Shown: piece by piece, positions 1 to 7,894 of the stretch | Position numbering within the stretch: the stretch's first letter is position 1 | How the letters are laid out: each line of letters begins with the position of its first letter | Assembly (NCBI RefSeq): GCF_021107415.1 | Contig: NZ_JAIOSW010000113.1 | Span: 1 to 30,636, forward strand | Direction of reading: 5' to 3' | Length of the DNA stretch: 30,636 bases | Source: Desulfobacula sp. | GTDB lineage: Bacteria; Desulfobacterota; Desulfobacteria; Desulfobacterales; Desulfobacteraceae | The notes under the pieces: generated by a model | Databases searched by the model: none | The model's input: the letters and a program-made list of their open reading frames with translations, nothing else | Told to the model about the DNA's origin: nothing | Program-made: the position numbers and the translations under genes

Positions 1-216
1 GCGTTTACCACCACCCTTTTATACAGCAAATTCCAGAATCATGATTTGATAAGAGAAACAGGGGAGGCCATTGCTAAAAATTATGGTCTGACATTTTTTT
101 ATCATGATTTCAGGGAAGGCTGGAAATCAGGGATTGAAGAATCTAAAAAGCTTAACATGTATCGTCAGCAGTATTGTGGTTGTATATACAGTGAAAAAGA
201 GCGCTATTTCAAATAG
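1..216 (+). CDS. queH: Epoxyqueuosine reductase QueH, C-terminal part (5' end outside window)
   Basis: Reading frame 1 is open from the first base to a TAG at 214-216 and gives the last 71 residues of a protein. The visible part has the QueH (former DUF208) style: an AFTTTLLYS start, an FYHDFREGW segment, then [17 protein letters not shown], whose Cys-Gly-Cys is the family's metal and redox cysteine motif near the C terminus. QueH reduces epoxyqueuosine to queuosine, the last step of tRNA wobble-base modification, in the cytoplasm, using an iron-sulfur cluster. The N-terminal half with the other cysteines lies outside the window. The gene converges on the GspE homologue; a long palindromic element begins at its stop codon. 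The family call is firm; completeness cannot be judged. Confidence 0.87.
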   Translation, partial: AFTTTLLYSKFQNHDLIRETGEAIAKNYGLTFFYHDFREGWKSGIEESKKLNMYRQQYCGCIYSEKERYFK

Positions 217-358
217 TGCCCTACCGAAAACCGCCAATTTTTCCGATTACTGCGTTGGACTCAAATTTTAACCCTCGAAATACTTAATGTATTCCTCCGG
301 TTAAAATTATCGCCCGCCTTGTACTCGAAAAAATTTTCAGGTTTTCGGTCAGGCACTA
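214..358. repeat. ~145-bp imperfect palindromic element between convergent genes
   Basis: The outer arms 214-232 (TAGTGCCCTACCGAAAACC) and 340-358 are inverted repeats with 17 of 19 positions matching. Further in, AATTTTAACC pairs with GGTTAAAATT, and the centre has AATAC/GTATT around a short loop, so the whole element can fold into one long interrupted hairpin. The left arm begins exactly at the queH stop codon. It lies between two convergent genes, so it may act as a bidirectional terminator. It could also be a MITE-like or REP-like non-coding repeat. No ORF is inside. Copy number cannot be known from this window. Confidence 0.65.
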
Positions 359-366
359 AATAGTGT

Positions 367-1338
367 CTACCTGGGTTTAGCTCTTTTAATCTGCTTGAGC
401 ATATTCACGAATCGTTTGTCTGTACCATCAAGTCTTGCTGCAAGAACACCAAACAAATGTTTTGCCACATCAGGGTATTTTTCTATCACCTCAATCAATT
501 TATCCCCGGGAAACCGTTTAATTGATGAGCGTCCTTTAGATATGATTGAGGCCGACCTGGGTTCTCCGGTAATGGCTGACATTTCTCCGAAATAATCTCC
601 CGGTTGAACAATTTCAGCAATTTTTTTACCACCTTTAACAACGTATAATCCGCCTTGAACAAGCTTAAAAAAATCAATATCTGTATTGCCCTCCCTGATA
701 ATGACGTCTTTGTCCTCATATCGTTCAACATCAGGATTAATAAGATAGGCAGGCAATGCTTCTTTGCTGATATTGGTCTTTTTTGACACTTCCTCAAGCG
801 ATGTTTCTCCTGTTCTAATTTTTTGGAGCCCGGCATCGCGCAATGTAACCATTCCTTCCTGTATGGAAACCTTCCTGAGCTGATCTTCAGGCACTTCTGC
901 ACTAATGGCTTTGCCGACATCATCGGTGACTTCCATCAATTCATAAAGCCCTACCCTGCCCTTATATCCGGTTCCATTGCAATGCTTGCACCCTTTGGGT
1001 CCATATATTTTCAAATCTTTGATTTCATCTTTTGAAAATCCATGAAATTCAAGTTCTTTTGGATTATAACCTGTAACAACCTGTTTGCATTCAGGGCAAA
1101 GCCTTCTTGCAAGACGCTGGGACAAGACCATGGTTACAGCAGATGCCAGCATATATGGTGGAATACCAATATCAACAAGACGTCCTATGGTTGAAGGACA
1201 GTCATTCGTATGAAGGGTTGCAAAAACAAGATGGCCTGTCATTGCTGCCTTAATCGCAATTTCCGCCGTATCAATGTCCCTGATTTCACCCACCATGATG
1301 ATATCGGGGTCTTGGCGTAAAAAGGCTTTCAATGCTGC
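367..1338 (-). pseudogene. GspE/PilB-type secretion ATPase, C-terminal part, fused to a cyclic-nucleotide-binding domain (broken gene)
   Basis: This is the downstream part of the gene at 1329-2552, in another frame. It resumes at AALKAFLRQDPD, then has Walker B (IIMVGEIRD), the His box (ATLHTND) and the zinc-binding cysteines CPEC and CKHC (residues 79/82 and 115/118 of the fragment counted from the TTG at 1332). That completes a T2SS/T4P assembly ATPase. After the usual end, residues ~196-305 form an added cyclic-nucleotide-binding (Crp-like) domain. It keeps the phosphate-binding cassette FGEMSAITGEPRSASI, including the Glu and the Arg that contact the cyclic phosphate. The fragment has no proper start of its own. 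It ends with TAG. The CNB fusion is unusual for this ATPase family. Function is probably lost here unless the break is an assembly artefact. Confidence 0.85.
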
Positions 1339-2552
1339 ACTTCTTTTACAGGAACCTGGTTAATCCCCTTAAAATTGAATTCAACGGGATCTTCTGCGGT
1401 TAATATCTTGATATCATCTTTATTTAAGCGATTCAGTACGGAATAGAGTGTTGTTGTTTTTCCGCTTCCTGTGGGACCTGTTACAAGTATAAGCCCGTAA
1501 GGTCGTGCAATGGATCTTTTCAGACTGTCAAAAGTTGACGAGTCAAATCCCAGTTTGGTCAAATCAATGTTCAAAGCGCTTTGATCAAGGATCCGCATCA
1601 CAATGCTTTCACCAAAGAGTGTTGGCAGGGTTGAGACCCTGAAATCAATGGATTTTCTTTTTCCGAATCGAAGTTTTATTCTTCCGTCCTGGGGAATTCG
1701 TCTTTCTGCAATATCAAGTTCTGCTAAAATTTTAATTCTTGAAATAACTGCATTTTTAATAGTTAAGGGAAGATTCATGGCTTTATACATGGATCCGTCA
1801 AGCCGATATCTTACCTGGAAACTCTTCTCAAAGGGTTCAATATGAATATCACTGACCCCATCATTAATGGCTTTGGTAAGGATACCATTCACAAGCTTGA
1901 TAATCGGTGCATCCGATGCCATGAATTCATCCTGATAATCATCCAGGCCATCAGACCCGACTTCAACCTCTTCTGCCGCCTCAGAAACCAGGGACCCAAA
2001 ATCATCAACAGAAGTGACGGGTTCATCCTCTTCAAAATCATCATCAAAATGAAGAAAACTTTTATATTCTTCATCACTGATTTTATAAAAATCATGAAAG
2101 GCTTGAATCACATCGTTTTCAGTGGACACACAAACCCGAATCGTTTTGCCTATTTTTTTCTGAAGGTCTTCAACAACAGCGGTATCGGTCGGCTCAACCA
2201 TGGTAATGGACAGCTCTTCACCTTTGAAGTCAAGGGGAAACACCAGGGAGGATTTAGCTAACTCATAGGGCAAAAGCTTCAATAGTTTAGGATTGGGCTT
2301 AATGTCGGAAAGCCTGATGACATCATAATTATAAAGTCGACCCAGAACACTGACAATGGTATCAGGGTCGATAAACCCCTTATTTAAAAGAATACTGCTA
2401 AGCCGTTCATTGGTTTTTTTTTGAATGTGCAATGCCTCATCCAGCTGCATACTGGTAATCTGGCCTTCCTTTGAAAGAATCTCTCCGATTTTAGTCTTTC
2501 CCGCACCGGATTGATCTTTTATAGTTGCTTTCAGGCTGGATGATTTGCGCAT
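1329..2552 (-). pseudogene. GspE/PilB-type secretion ATPase, N-terminal part (broken gene)
   Basis: The 407-residue N-terminal part of a type II secretion or type IV pilus ATPase. Residues ~20-155 are an MshEN-like (T2SSE_N) domain; its c-di-GMP-binding motifs look degraded (KIG and RLSS where RLG and LG are usual). An acidic linker follows at ~160-210. The ATPase core has SDIHIEP, AERRIPQDGR, LPTLFGES and Walker A GPTGSGKTT at 359-367, then the Asp box EDPVEF. Translation then runs into TGA after GINQVPVKEVQH. The family-invariant segment x-x-G-L-T-F-A is missing, so a net ~19-nt deletion shifts the frame. Start: ATG with an upstream AAGGA. It lies 18 nt downstream of the small membrane protein gene, probably in one operon with the ABC-F gene. 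I see no other pilus or secretion gene nearby. Confidence 0.87.
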
Positions 2553-2570
2553 ACTTGCTTAATCCTTAAC

Positions 2571-2780
2571 TTATTTATAATTCCTATGAATTCTAATACC
2601 ACCGGCTAAAATTAAAAGCCCGCCTAAAATATAAAAGCTAGCTCTGACAAGAAAAAGTTTCTGGCTGAAAAATTCAATGGTTTCTACTTGCAGCATCACT
2701 TGAGGGATACGGTAGAAAACCGCGAATCCAACACCAACCAGAATAATGCCATAATAAAACCCAAAATTCTTTTTGTCCAT
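2571..2780 (-). CDS. Small membrane protein, two predicted helices
   Basis: A 69-residue protein that I do not recognise. A short polar start (MDKKNFG) precedes one hydrophobic helix at ~8-24. An amphipathic stretch follows, and a second helix at ~45-62 ends in a basic tail (RIHRNYK), suggesting an inner-membrane hairpin with both ends in the cytoplasm. It begins 8 nt after the ABC-F stop codon and ends 18 nt before the secretion-ATPase start, so it is probably cotranscribed with both. No catalytic motif is visible. Confidence 0.65.
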   Translation of the reverse strand: MDKKNFGFYYGIILVGVGFAVFYRIPQVMLQVETIEFFSQKLFLVRASFYILGGLLILAGGIRIHRNYK

Positions 2781-2788
2781 TTAAATTA

Positions 2789-4627
2789 TTACCTTTCAAA
2801 TTCTTCTAACTGATTATCAAATATTATTTCAATTTTTTCAAATAAATCCATCTGAATTTCAAGTTCCTCAAATAGTATTTCATTTAAATTTTCAAATTTT
2901 GCAAGTTCTTTGGCTAAACTCTGAATTTTTCTGCCATCCTGATTGCTTGATGCTTCCAGTAATTTCTCATTGGTTTTACTTATCAATTCTTCATTATTTT
3001 CAATATCATTTTCCAGGGTCTCAATTTTTTGCTTTATTGGTTTAATCTTTCTTGATTTCTGTGTGATGATTTCTGATTTTTTTTGACGGTTTGCCTTTTT
3101 CGACAAGACTGAATTTTTTGGCTTTTTGTCAATAAGGGCCTCTTCGTCCTCCCACCCCTCTTTATCTAAAAATTCCTGGTAAGTTCCCTCAAATACCTCT
3201 ACAGCATTATTTTTAAAAACAACCAGCCTGTTGGCAAGAGAATGAAGGAACATCTCATTATGGGTTACAATCACCACAGCACCTTCGAAATTATCAAGCG
3301 CACAAACAAAAGAATCGCAAGCCTCTATATCCAGGTGGTTGCTCGGTTCATCCAGCAGCAGTAAATTTAAAGGAGACATCAGCAATTTACCCAACATGAC
3401 CCTTGATTTTTCTCCTCCGGATAAAATGGATATTTTTTTAAGGGCTGCGTCTTTTTCAAACATCATGGCCCCGCATATATTTCTTGCCGTCTGCCTGTCA
3501 GAATCAGGTGAAGAGAAAATGAGTTCGTCTTCAACAGTAAAATTATCATTCAATGATTGAACATTTGTCTGTTCAAAATAGCCAATGTGCACACCGGGAT
3601 TTATTTTAATACCACCTGAAATCGAATTGAGATTTCCACTTATAAGTTTTAAAAAAGTTGTTTTCCCTTTACCATTTTTACCAATAACAGCAATACGATC
3701 GTCAGGATAAACCGTTAAAGAAAAATTGTTAATCAAGGGGGTGTCACTTTGCCAGCCAAAAGATAAATTTTCTATCATCAATATCTGCTTACCGGAAAAA
3801 GGAAGGCTATTAAATGAAAATTCAAGATTTTTCAGCTTTTGGAGTTTATCTTTTGTTTCGGATTTTTCCAGGGTCTTTATCCGTGATTGCACCATGTTGG
3901 CCAACCGGGCTTTTGCCCTGAATCTTGAGATAAATAGTTCCATTTCTTTTTTTCGTTTTTCTTCATTCTGTCTTGTTTTTTCATAGACTTCTTCATCCTG
4001 GGCAACCTGCAAATAGTATTTAGACGTATCCCCCCTGATTTTTTTTATCTTATGTCTGTGAATACCGGCTATATGTGTCACGACATTATCCATAAAGCCT
4101 CTGTCATGGGTGACCAGTAAAACTTCCCGGGGCCATGAAATTAAAAACCGTGAAATCCATCGAATGGATGTAATATCCAGATAGTTTGTCGGTTCATCAA
4201 GTATCAAAAGGTCCGGCTCGGAGACCAATACTTTAGCAAGATTAAGCCGCACCTGGAAACCACCTGAAAACACGTAAGGATCTTTTGTCAGATCATTTTG
4301 AGTAAATCCAAGCCCTGCCAAAATCTTTTCAGCTTTCCAGGAATGATCTTTTTCATGTTCTAAAAGTCCCAGCATGGCTTCATCAATCAGTCTTCCTTCT
4401 GTAAAAACAATTTTTTGAGATAAAAAGCCGATTCTATACCCTGTAGGGCAAGAAATGCTTCCCTCGTCCGGGTGATCACTGCCTGAAATCATGTTTAACA
4501 ATGTGGTTTTACCATGGCCATTGCGGCCAACAAGCCCGACTCTTTCACCCGGATTGATCCTGAACCCTGCAGTATCCAGCAGGATCTGATCTCCAAAACT
4601 TTTTGATATGGCATCAATGTTCAGCAT
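2789..4627 (-). CDS. ABC-F family ATPase (Uup/YheS/EttA-like)
   Basis: A 612-residue soluble protein with two ABC ATPase cassettes and no membrane segments, which is the ABC-F arrangement. Cassette 1 has Walker A GRNGHGKTT at 34-42, signature SGGFQVRLNLAK and Walker B LLILDEPTNYLD. Cassette 2 has GKNGKGKTT, SGGEKSRVMLGK and LLLLDEPSNHLD. Between them lies the basic, helical ABC-F linker. The C-terminal ~120 residues are Lys/Glu-rich and probably coiled coil, as in Uup and YheS. ABC-F proteins bind the ribosomal E site and regulate or rescue translation; some give antibiotic resistance. The subfamily cannot be fixed here. It is the first gene of a likely three-gene operon, with a promoter and palindrome just upstream. 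Confidence 0.9.
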   Translation of the reverse strand: MLNIDAISKSFGDQILLDTAGFRINPGERVGLVGRNGHGKTTLLNMISGSDHPDEGSISCPTGYRIGFLSQKIVFTEGRLIDEAMLGLLEHEKDHSWKAEKILAGLGFTQNDLTKDPYVFSGGFQVRLNLAKVLVSEPDLLILDEPTNYLDITSIRWISRFLISWPREVLLVTHDRGFMDNVVTHIAGIHRHKIKKIRGDTSKYYLQVAQDEEVYEKTRQNEEKRKKEMELFISRFRAKARLANMVQSRIKTLEKSETKDKLQKLKNLEFSFNSLPFSGKQILMIENLSFGWQSDTPLINNFSLTVYPDDRIAVIGKNGKGKTTFLKLISGNLNSISGGIKINPGVHIGYFEQTNVQSLNDNFTVEDELIFSSPDSDRQTARNICGAMMFEKDAALKKISILSGGEKSRVMLGKLLMSPLNLLLLDEPSNHLDIEACDSFVCALDNFEGAVVIVTHNEMFLHSLANRLVVFKNNAVEVFEGTYQEFLDKEGWEDEEALIDKKPKNSVLSKKANRQKKSEIITQKSRKIKPIKQKIETLENDIENNEELISKTNEKLLEASSNQDGRKIQSLAKELAKFENLNEILFEELEIQMDLFEKIEIIFDNQLEEFER

Positions 4628-4673
4628 TCTTATAATTCTTTACAATAGTAATACATTCTTTTCATTTTTAAAA

Positions 4674-4690
4674 AATGGTATCATACCATT
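4674..4690. promoter_or_regulatory. Operator-like perfect palindrome upstream of the ABC-F gene
   Basis: AATGGTAT-C-ATACCATT has two perfect 8-bp arms around a single base. It lies 47 nt upstream of the ABC-F start and 10 nt downstream of the proposed -10 box, covering the expected transcription start and early leader. That is a typical repressor position. The binding protein is unknown. Confidence 0.5.
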
Positions 4691-4700
4691 GTGAGGATAA

Positions 4701-4729
4701 TTTATAAACCATAAGAATGATCGTAACAA
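4701..4729 (-). promoter_or_regulatory. Predicted sigma-70 promoter of the ABC-F operon
   Basis: On the minus strand, -35 TTGTTA (4729-4724) and -10 TATAAA (4706-4701) are separated by 17 bp. Each box is one base from consensus. The ABC-F start codon lies ~75 nt downstream, and the palindrome at 4674-4690 lies between them. Confidence 0.55.
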
Positions 4730-4774
4730 AATGACAAGGATGCATGACCGATAATTAGAATGCGCCCGGACTGT

Positions 4775-5221
4775 TTAATCAAGGTCTATCCAGTATTGAG
4801 ACCATTTGCATCTTTCTTTGTAAGGAAATTTAATAAGTTCGGTTGCCAGAATGGAAAAATCTTTGTCTCTGATGGTATAATACACCACCTGGTCCTTGCC
4901 CAGAATGGTTTTAATACCGACAGCAGTATAAAGGGTCTGGTGTTTATCAACTACAAAGCATTCAATTGCGCCTGTAATGATTTTTAGATCAGATTCGTTT
5001 TGAACGTCAAAAAGATCAATCATTGAAATTTTAAAGGGTTTGCCATTGAAATGTTGGCTTGCCTGTGTTCGGGTCAGTTCACATTTCATAAAATTTTTAA
5101 ACCTCATTTCCAGCTGGTTAAACTCAAAATCATCTGCAATCAAAGGTTTGGATGGAAAAAAAGCAAAAAAGAAAACAAATATAAACAATAGAATTATGAT
5201 CTTTTTCATAGGCCTAAGCAT
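4775..5221 (-). CDS. Exported protein of unknown function
   Basis: The frame gives 148 residues (MLRPMKK...). The second ATG at 5209 is the likelier start because it begins a classical signal peptide: MKK, a long hydrophobic run, then cleavage near PLIA/DDF. The mature ~117 residues contain two Cys (in MKCEL and AIECF) and a third near the end (ERCKWSQYW), but no family I recognise. It overlaps the end of the pseudo-receiver gene by 8 nt from its first ATG, so the two are probably translationally coupled. Periplasmic location is inferred from the signal peptide. Confidence 0.65.
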   Translation of the reverse strand: MLRPMKKIIILLFIFVFFFAFFPSKPLIADDFEFNQLEMRFKNFMKCELTRTQASQHFNGKPFKISMIDLFDVQNESDLKIITGAIECFVVDKHQTLYTAVGIKTILGKDQVVYYTIRDKDFSILATELIKFPYKERCKWSQYWIDLD

Positions 5222-5996
5222 TCTTTTTAATCAGAATTTCAATGGTTTTTTGCAAATTCCTTAAGATAACAGGCTTGATGTGAACTGATCTGAAACCTGA
5301 GAATTTTGATATAAATTCATTTTCCATGTTTTGATTTTTATACCCGGTATCAATAATGACGGGAATCGTATGACTGAGTTTCAAAACCTGCTTAGTCAAT
5401 TCACCCGATGGCATTCCTGAGATAGTATGATGGATGATAACCATCTTGAATTTTTCAGGTTGTAATTTAAAAGAATCCAGAGCTTGTTTCCCGGTTTTAA
5501 AAATTGTGGCCTGATATCCCATTTTTTTGACAATAATTTGTATGAGATGAGTTCTTTTTTCATTTGGATCAACAATTAAAATATGATTATCACCTTCAAT
5601 GGTAGTTTGATCAGAGGTTGTAAGGTCGCCTTTTTTCCATTTTTCACCATTAAAGGGGTGGAGTGATGTCACATCAATCGTATAGGCTTTGGCTGAAATA
5701 AATTCATCTAACCGCTCATCCGGAATCTTTGTGATAAATTTTTTATCCTGGGCAATATAGTATCGCAGCCATTTGCGATAGTTGTAGTCATTCCCTGTCA
5801 GGATTAATATTTTTGGGCCTGCGCTGGTGTTAACCTGGAGCGAGTGATAAATTAATGGTGTATATGAAAATTGAGCCTGGATTTCTTTGTAATTTTCTTC
5901 AATAAATTCAACTATAAAATCTCTGGCCAAACCAGGTGTGGCTAAACCCAAAAATAAAATACAGATGATAAACAGTTTTTTCATCAATAATCTCAT
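5214..5996 (-). CDS. Exported protein with a degenerate receiver (pseudo-REC) domain
   Basis: A 260-residue protein. Two possible starts, M1 and M5 (5984), precede a signal peptide (MKKLFIICILFLGLATPGLA, cleaved before RDF). Residues ~27-130 are unrecognised. Residues ~137-258 follow a response-regulator receiver fold: ILIVDPNEKRTH (beta-1; the second acidic residue is Pro), KMVIIHHTISGMPSGEL (beta-3; His189 where the phosphoacceptor Asp belongs), IPVIIDTGYK (beta-4; Thr217 kept) and HIKPV (beta-5; Lys241 kept). It cannot be phosphorylated in the usual way and appears to sit in the periplasm, which is very unusual for REC domains. Its stop overlaps the next exported protein's start; a membrane protein gene lies 59 nt upstream. 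The biological role is unknown. Confidence 0.75.
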   Translation of the reverse strand: MRLLMKKLFIICILFLGLATPGLARDFIVEFIEENYKEIQAQFSYTPLIYHSLQVNTSAGPKILILTGNDYNYRKWLRYYIAQDKKFITKIPDERLDEFISAKAYTIDVTSLHPFNGEKWKKGDLTTSDQTTIEGDNHILIVDPNEKRTHLIQIIVKKMGYQATIFKTGKQALDSFKLQPEKFKMVIIHHTISGMPSGELTKQVLKLSHTIPVIIDTGYKNQNMENEFISKFSGFRSVHIKPVILRNLQKTIEILIKKNA

Positions 5997-6055
5997 AATT
6001 AAAATAATTTAATTCTTTACAGGCTATCGACAAATCCAAAAGGAATCTTGACTAT

Positions 6056-6397
6056 TTAAAGTACAAACATTGAGACCCAAAGCATTATTATAGAAATAAT
6101 TCCTGTTATGATCAAAGCCTTTTTATGATCATTTTCTCTTCTACCGCGGAAAACACCCAATAATAACCCGGTAATACTGATAAAAATACCGAATATTACC
6201 ATATATGTGAGATAATACAAATATTGAATATCCCAATGTGTTCTTAATTTTAATTGGTAAAACCGATCAAACAGAGTTTCAAATTCAGGTTGAGCGCGAT
6301 GAAAAATCAATAAAATAATAATCAATAATATCCATGCCAGAATATTGAGATAAAATAAAATTTTTGCCCAAAAGTCAATTGTTTTCCGTCTATCCAA
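6056..6397 (-). CDS. Small integral membrane protein, three predicted helices
   Basis: A 113-residue protein with hydrophobic helices at roughly 12-33, 59-83 and 92-112, a ~25-residue polar loop between the first two (HRAQPEFETLFDRFYQLKLRTHW), and a basic loop (RGRRENDHKK) before the third. I recognise no family. It lies upstream of, and on the same strand as, the two exported proteins, so it may be their membrane partner. That is inferred from position only. Confidence 0.6.
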   Translation of the reverse strand: MDRRKTIDFWAKILFYLNILAWILLIIILLIFHRAQPEFETLFDRFYQLKLRTHWDIQYLYYLTYMVIFGIFISITGLLLGVFRGRRENDHKKALIITGIISIIMLWVSMFVL

Positions 6398-6565
6398 AAT
6401 AATCCTTATTATCTTATTTTTTATCCTAATATATTATTATTTTACCATAGATTCTATAGTTCTCTTAAAAAAAAGTTTAATGATATAAATATCCTTTATT
6501 ACAAATCACAATTCGAGTATATATAACGATAGCAACCAATAACATGACTCAAACAGGATGGAATT

Positions 6566-6997
6566 ATGGGACACCAGGATAAAGGACATTTTGCAGCAAA
6601 ACATAACAACAGACAAATCAATAAAACCATAACTGAGAAGATAGAAGCATTGGCTGATAACAATAGCTTAACGTGTTCTTCAGCCCACCGGGCTGGAAAA
6701 GCACTCAAGATATCTCCTTTAGAAATCGGTGTACAGACAGATCTTTTAGAATATCAAATTGCAGAGTGCCAACTTGGATTATTTGGCTATAGTGATGGGA
6801 AAAAAAGAATTGATCCGGATATTGTGATTTCACCTGATTTAAACGAACAACTGGACAAGACAAACAAGGATGGCAGGATATCTTGCCGGGAATGCTGGAA
6901 TATCGCACAAAATTTAAAAATTAAACGACTTGATGTTTCATCGGCATGTGAGAAAAAAAACATCCGGATAAAACCCTGTCAGCTGGGTGCTTTTTAA
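6566..6997 (+). CDS. Protein with a duplicated 40-residue Cys/CQLG-F module
   Basis: A 143-residue soluble protein that I cannot name. Residues 34-73 and 104-143 are two ungapped copies of one 40-residue module, identical at 11 positions: a Cys near the start, L-K-I, a Leu four residues after LKI begins, then I, C-Q-L-G and F at the end. The pattern A-x2-L-K-I-x2-L-[ED]-[IV] resembles a helix-turn-helix, so each copy may be an HTH-like unit with paired cysteines that could bind metal or sense redox. Copy 2 ends exactly at the C terminus. The N-terminal ~25 residues are polar and His/Lys-rich. Start: ATG with GGATGG just upstream. The gene is divergent from the membrane protein at 6056 and convergent with the GGQ protein. 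Confidence 0.65.
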   Translation: MGHQDKGHFAAKHNNRQINKTITEKIEALADNNSLTCSSAHRAGKALKISPLEIGVQTDLLEYQIAECQLGLFGYSDGKKRIDPDIVISPDLNEQLDKTNKDGRISCRECWNIAQNLKIKRLDVSSACEKKNIRIKPCQLGAF

Positions 6998-7042
6998 ACA
7001 TTCAATATTGCAGGACCGTGATAGCAGTTACCCATATTGAAA

Positions 7043-7393
7043 TCATTTATTTACAGCAAGCTTTTTTTGTGTTTTCCGCTTTCTTCTTTGTTTTTGTTTT
7101 CTTATCTTTTCTATTCTTTCCTTTCCAGGCTTTCCTGTCATGTGTGCTTCTATTTTTTCAATAAGACTCCGCAAGGCAAGAAACCTGTTTAAATGTTGGG
7201 ATCTTGCTTTTCCACACTTTACGGATAAATGGGTCTTCTTATGTTTAAGAAATACAGCCGAAGATGATTTATTGACCTTTTGCCCTCCCCTGCCGGATGA
7301 CTTGATAAATTTTTCATCAATATCCTCTTTTTTAATTCCCAAGGCTTTCATCCTCTTTTCAAGGTCTAATATTTTCTGTTTACCGGGCCCCAT
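7043..7393 (-). CDS. Stand-alone GGQ release-factor-like protein (ArfB/mtRF-R type)
   Basis: A 116-residue protein consisting only of a class I release-factor catalytic domain. It has KSSGRGGQKVNKSSSAV with GGQ at 36-38, and no stop-codon-recognition domains. The C-terminal ~25 residues are strongly basic (KQKQRRKRKTQKK), as in ArfB (YaeJ) and its relatives, where the tail enters the empty mRNA channel of stalled ribosomes and GGQ hydrolyses peptidyl-tRNA. The role inferred is rescue of stalled ribosomes. Start: ATG at 7393 with a good AGGAG five bases upstream. The gene is single and divergent from the membrane protein at 7490. It is shorter than E. coli ArfB and closer in size to small bacterial RF-1-domain proteins, so the exact subgroup is uncertain. 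Confidence 0.85.
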   Translation of the reverse strand: MGPGKQKILDLEKRMKALGIKKEDIDEKFIKSSGRGGQKVNKSSSAVFLKHKKTHLSVKCGKARSQHLNRFLALRSLIEKIEAHMTGKPGKERIEKIRKQKQRRKRKTQKKLAVNK

Positions 7394-7489
7394 TATTCTC
7401 CTGATAAAATTTCATTTTACTTTTCCTGCTATATAAATTAATAAAAGTTTCAACCATTAACAAGAATTTTAAAAAAAAGGATTTGAACT

Positions 7490-7813
7490 ATGGATAAAAA
7501 AAAGAACAATAGTGATACAATTCTTTATATTTTAACTTTTCTTTCAATTGTAACACTGGTCGGCAGTTTTGCAACTCATCTGATTACAGGTAAGCCTGCA
7601 TTCATTCCAATGGATTCTTTAGCAGGCAGTATATTAATCGGAGTAATCTTTTTTTGTTATTTGTGCTGGTTGATATATGATTCTAAACTTGCAAAAAAAA
7701 TATCATTAAATGAGTCAATTAATTTTAATATGAAACATAATCCGGTCGTGTTCGGCATGTATATTTACTGGTTTGTATTCATAGTGATACCCATCTTATC
7801 TCTATTTCTTTAA
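7490..7813 (+). CDS. Small integral membrane protein, three predicted helices
   Basis: A 107-residue protein with a basic N terminus (MDKKKNN) and hydrophobic helices at about 10-30, 43-65 and 86-107. No known family is evident. The start is supported by AAAAAAGGA upstream of the ATG. It precedes surE by ~80 nt on the same strand, so cotranscription is possible. Confidence 0.6.
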   Translation: MDKKKNNSDTILYILTFLSIVTLVGSFATHLITGKPAFIPMDSLAGSILIGVIFFCYLCWLIYDSKLAKKISLNESINFNMKHNPVVFGMYIYWFVFIVIPILSLFL

Positions 7814-7894
7814 GCTGGGTTTTCTTTCATACCGATGGCCAATTATATATACAAAAGTGCCACCAAGGATAAAGTTAAAGTGCTAAGGGAAACA

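Noticed and set aside
495..923. A 142-residue frame inside the GspE homologue
   Set aside because: It overlaps a conserved coding region in another frame and shows no family features.
6973..6996. ACCC...GGGT followed by a T-run at the end of the 143-residue gene, as a terminator
   Set aside because: The stem is 4 bp and lies inside codons of the conserved CQLGAF ending, so it is better explained as coding sequence.
7835..7894. Twenty extra N-terminal residues for SurE
   Set aside because: SurE proteins begin at MKILLTNDDG, and the ATG at 7895 has a better ribosome site.
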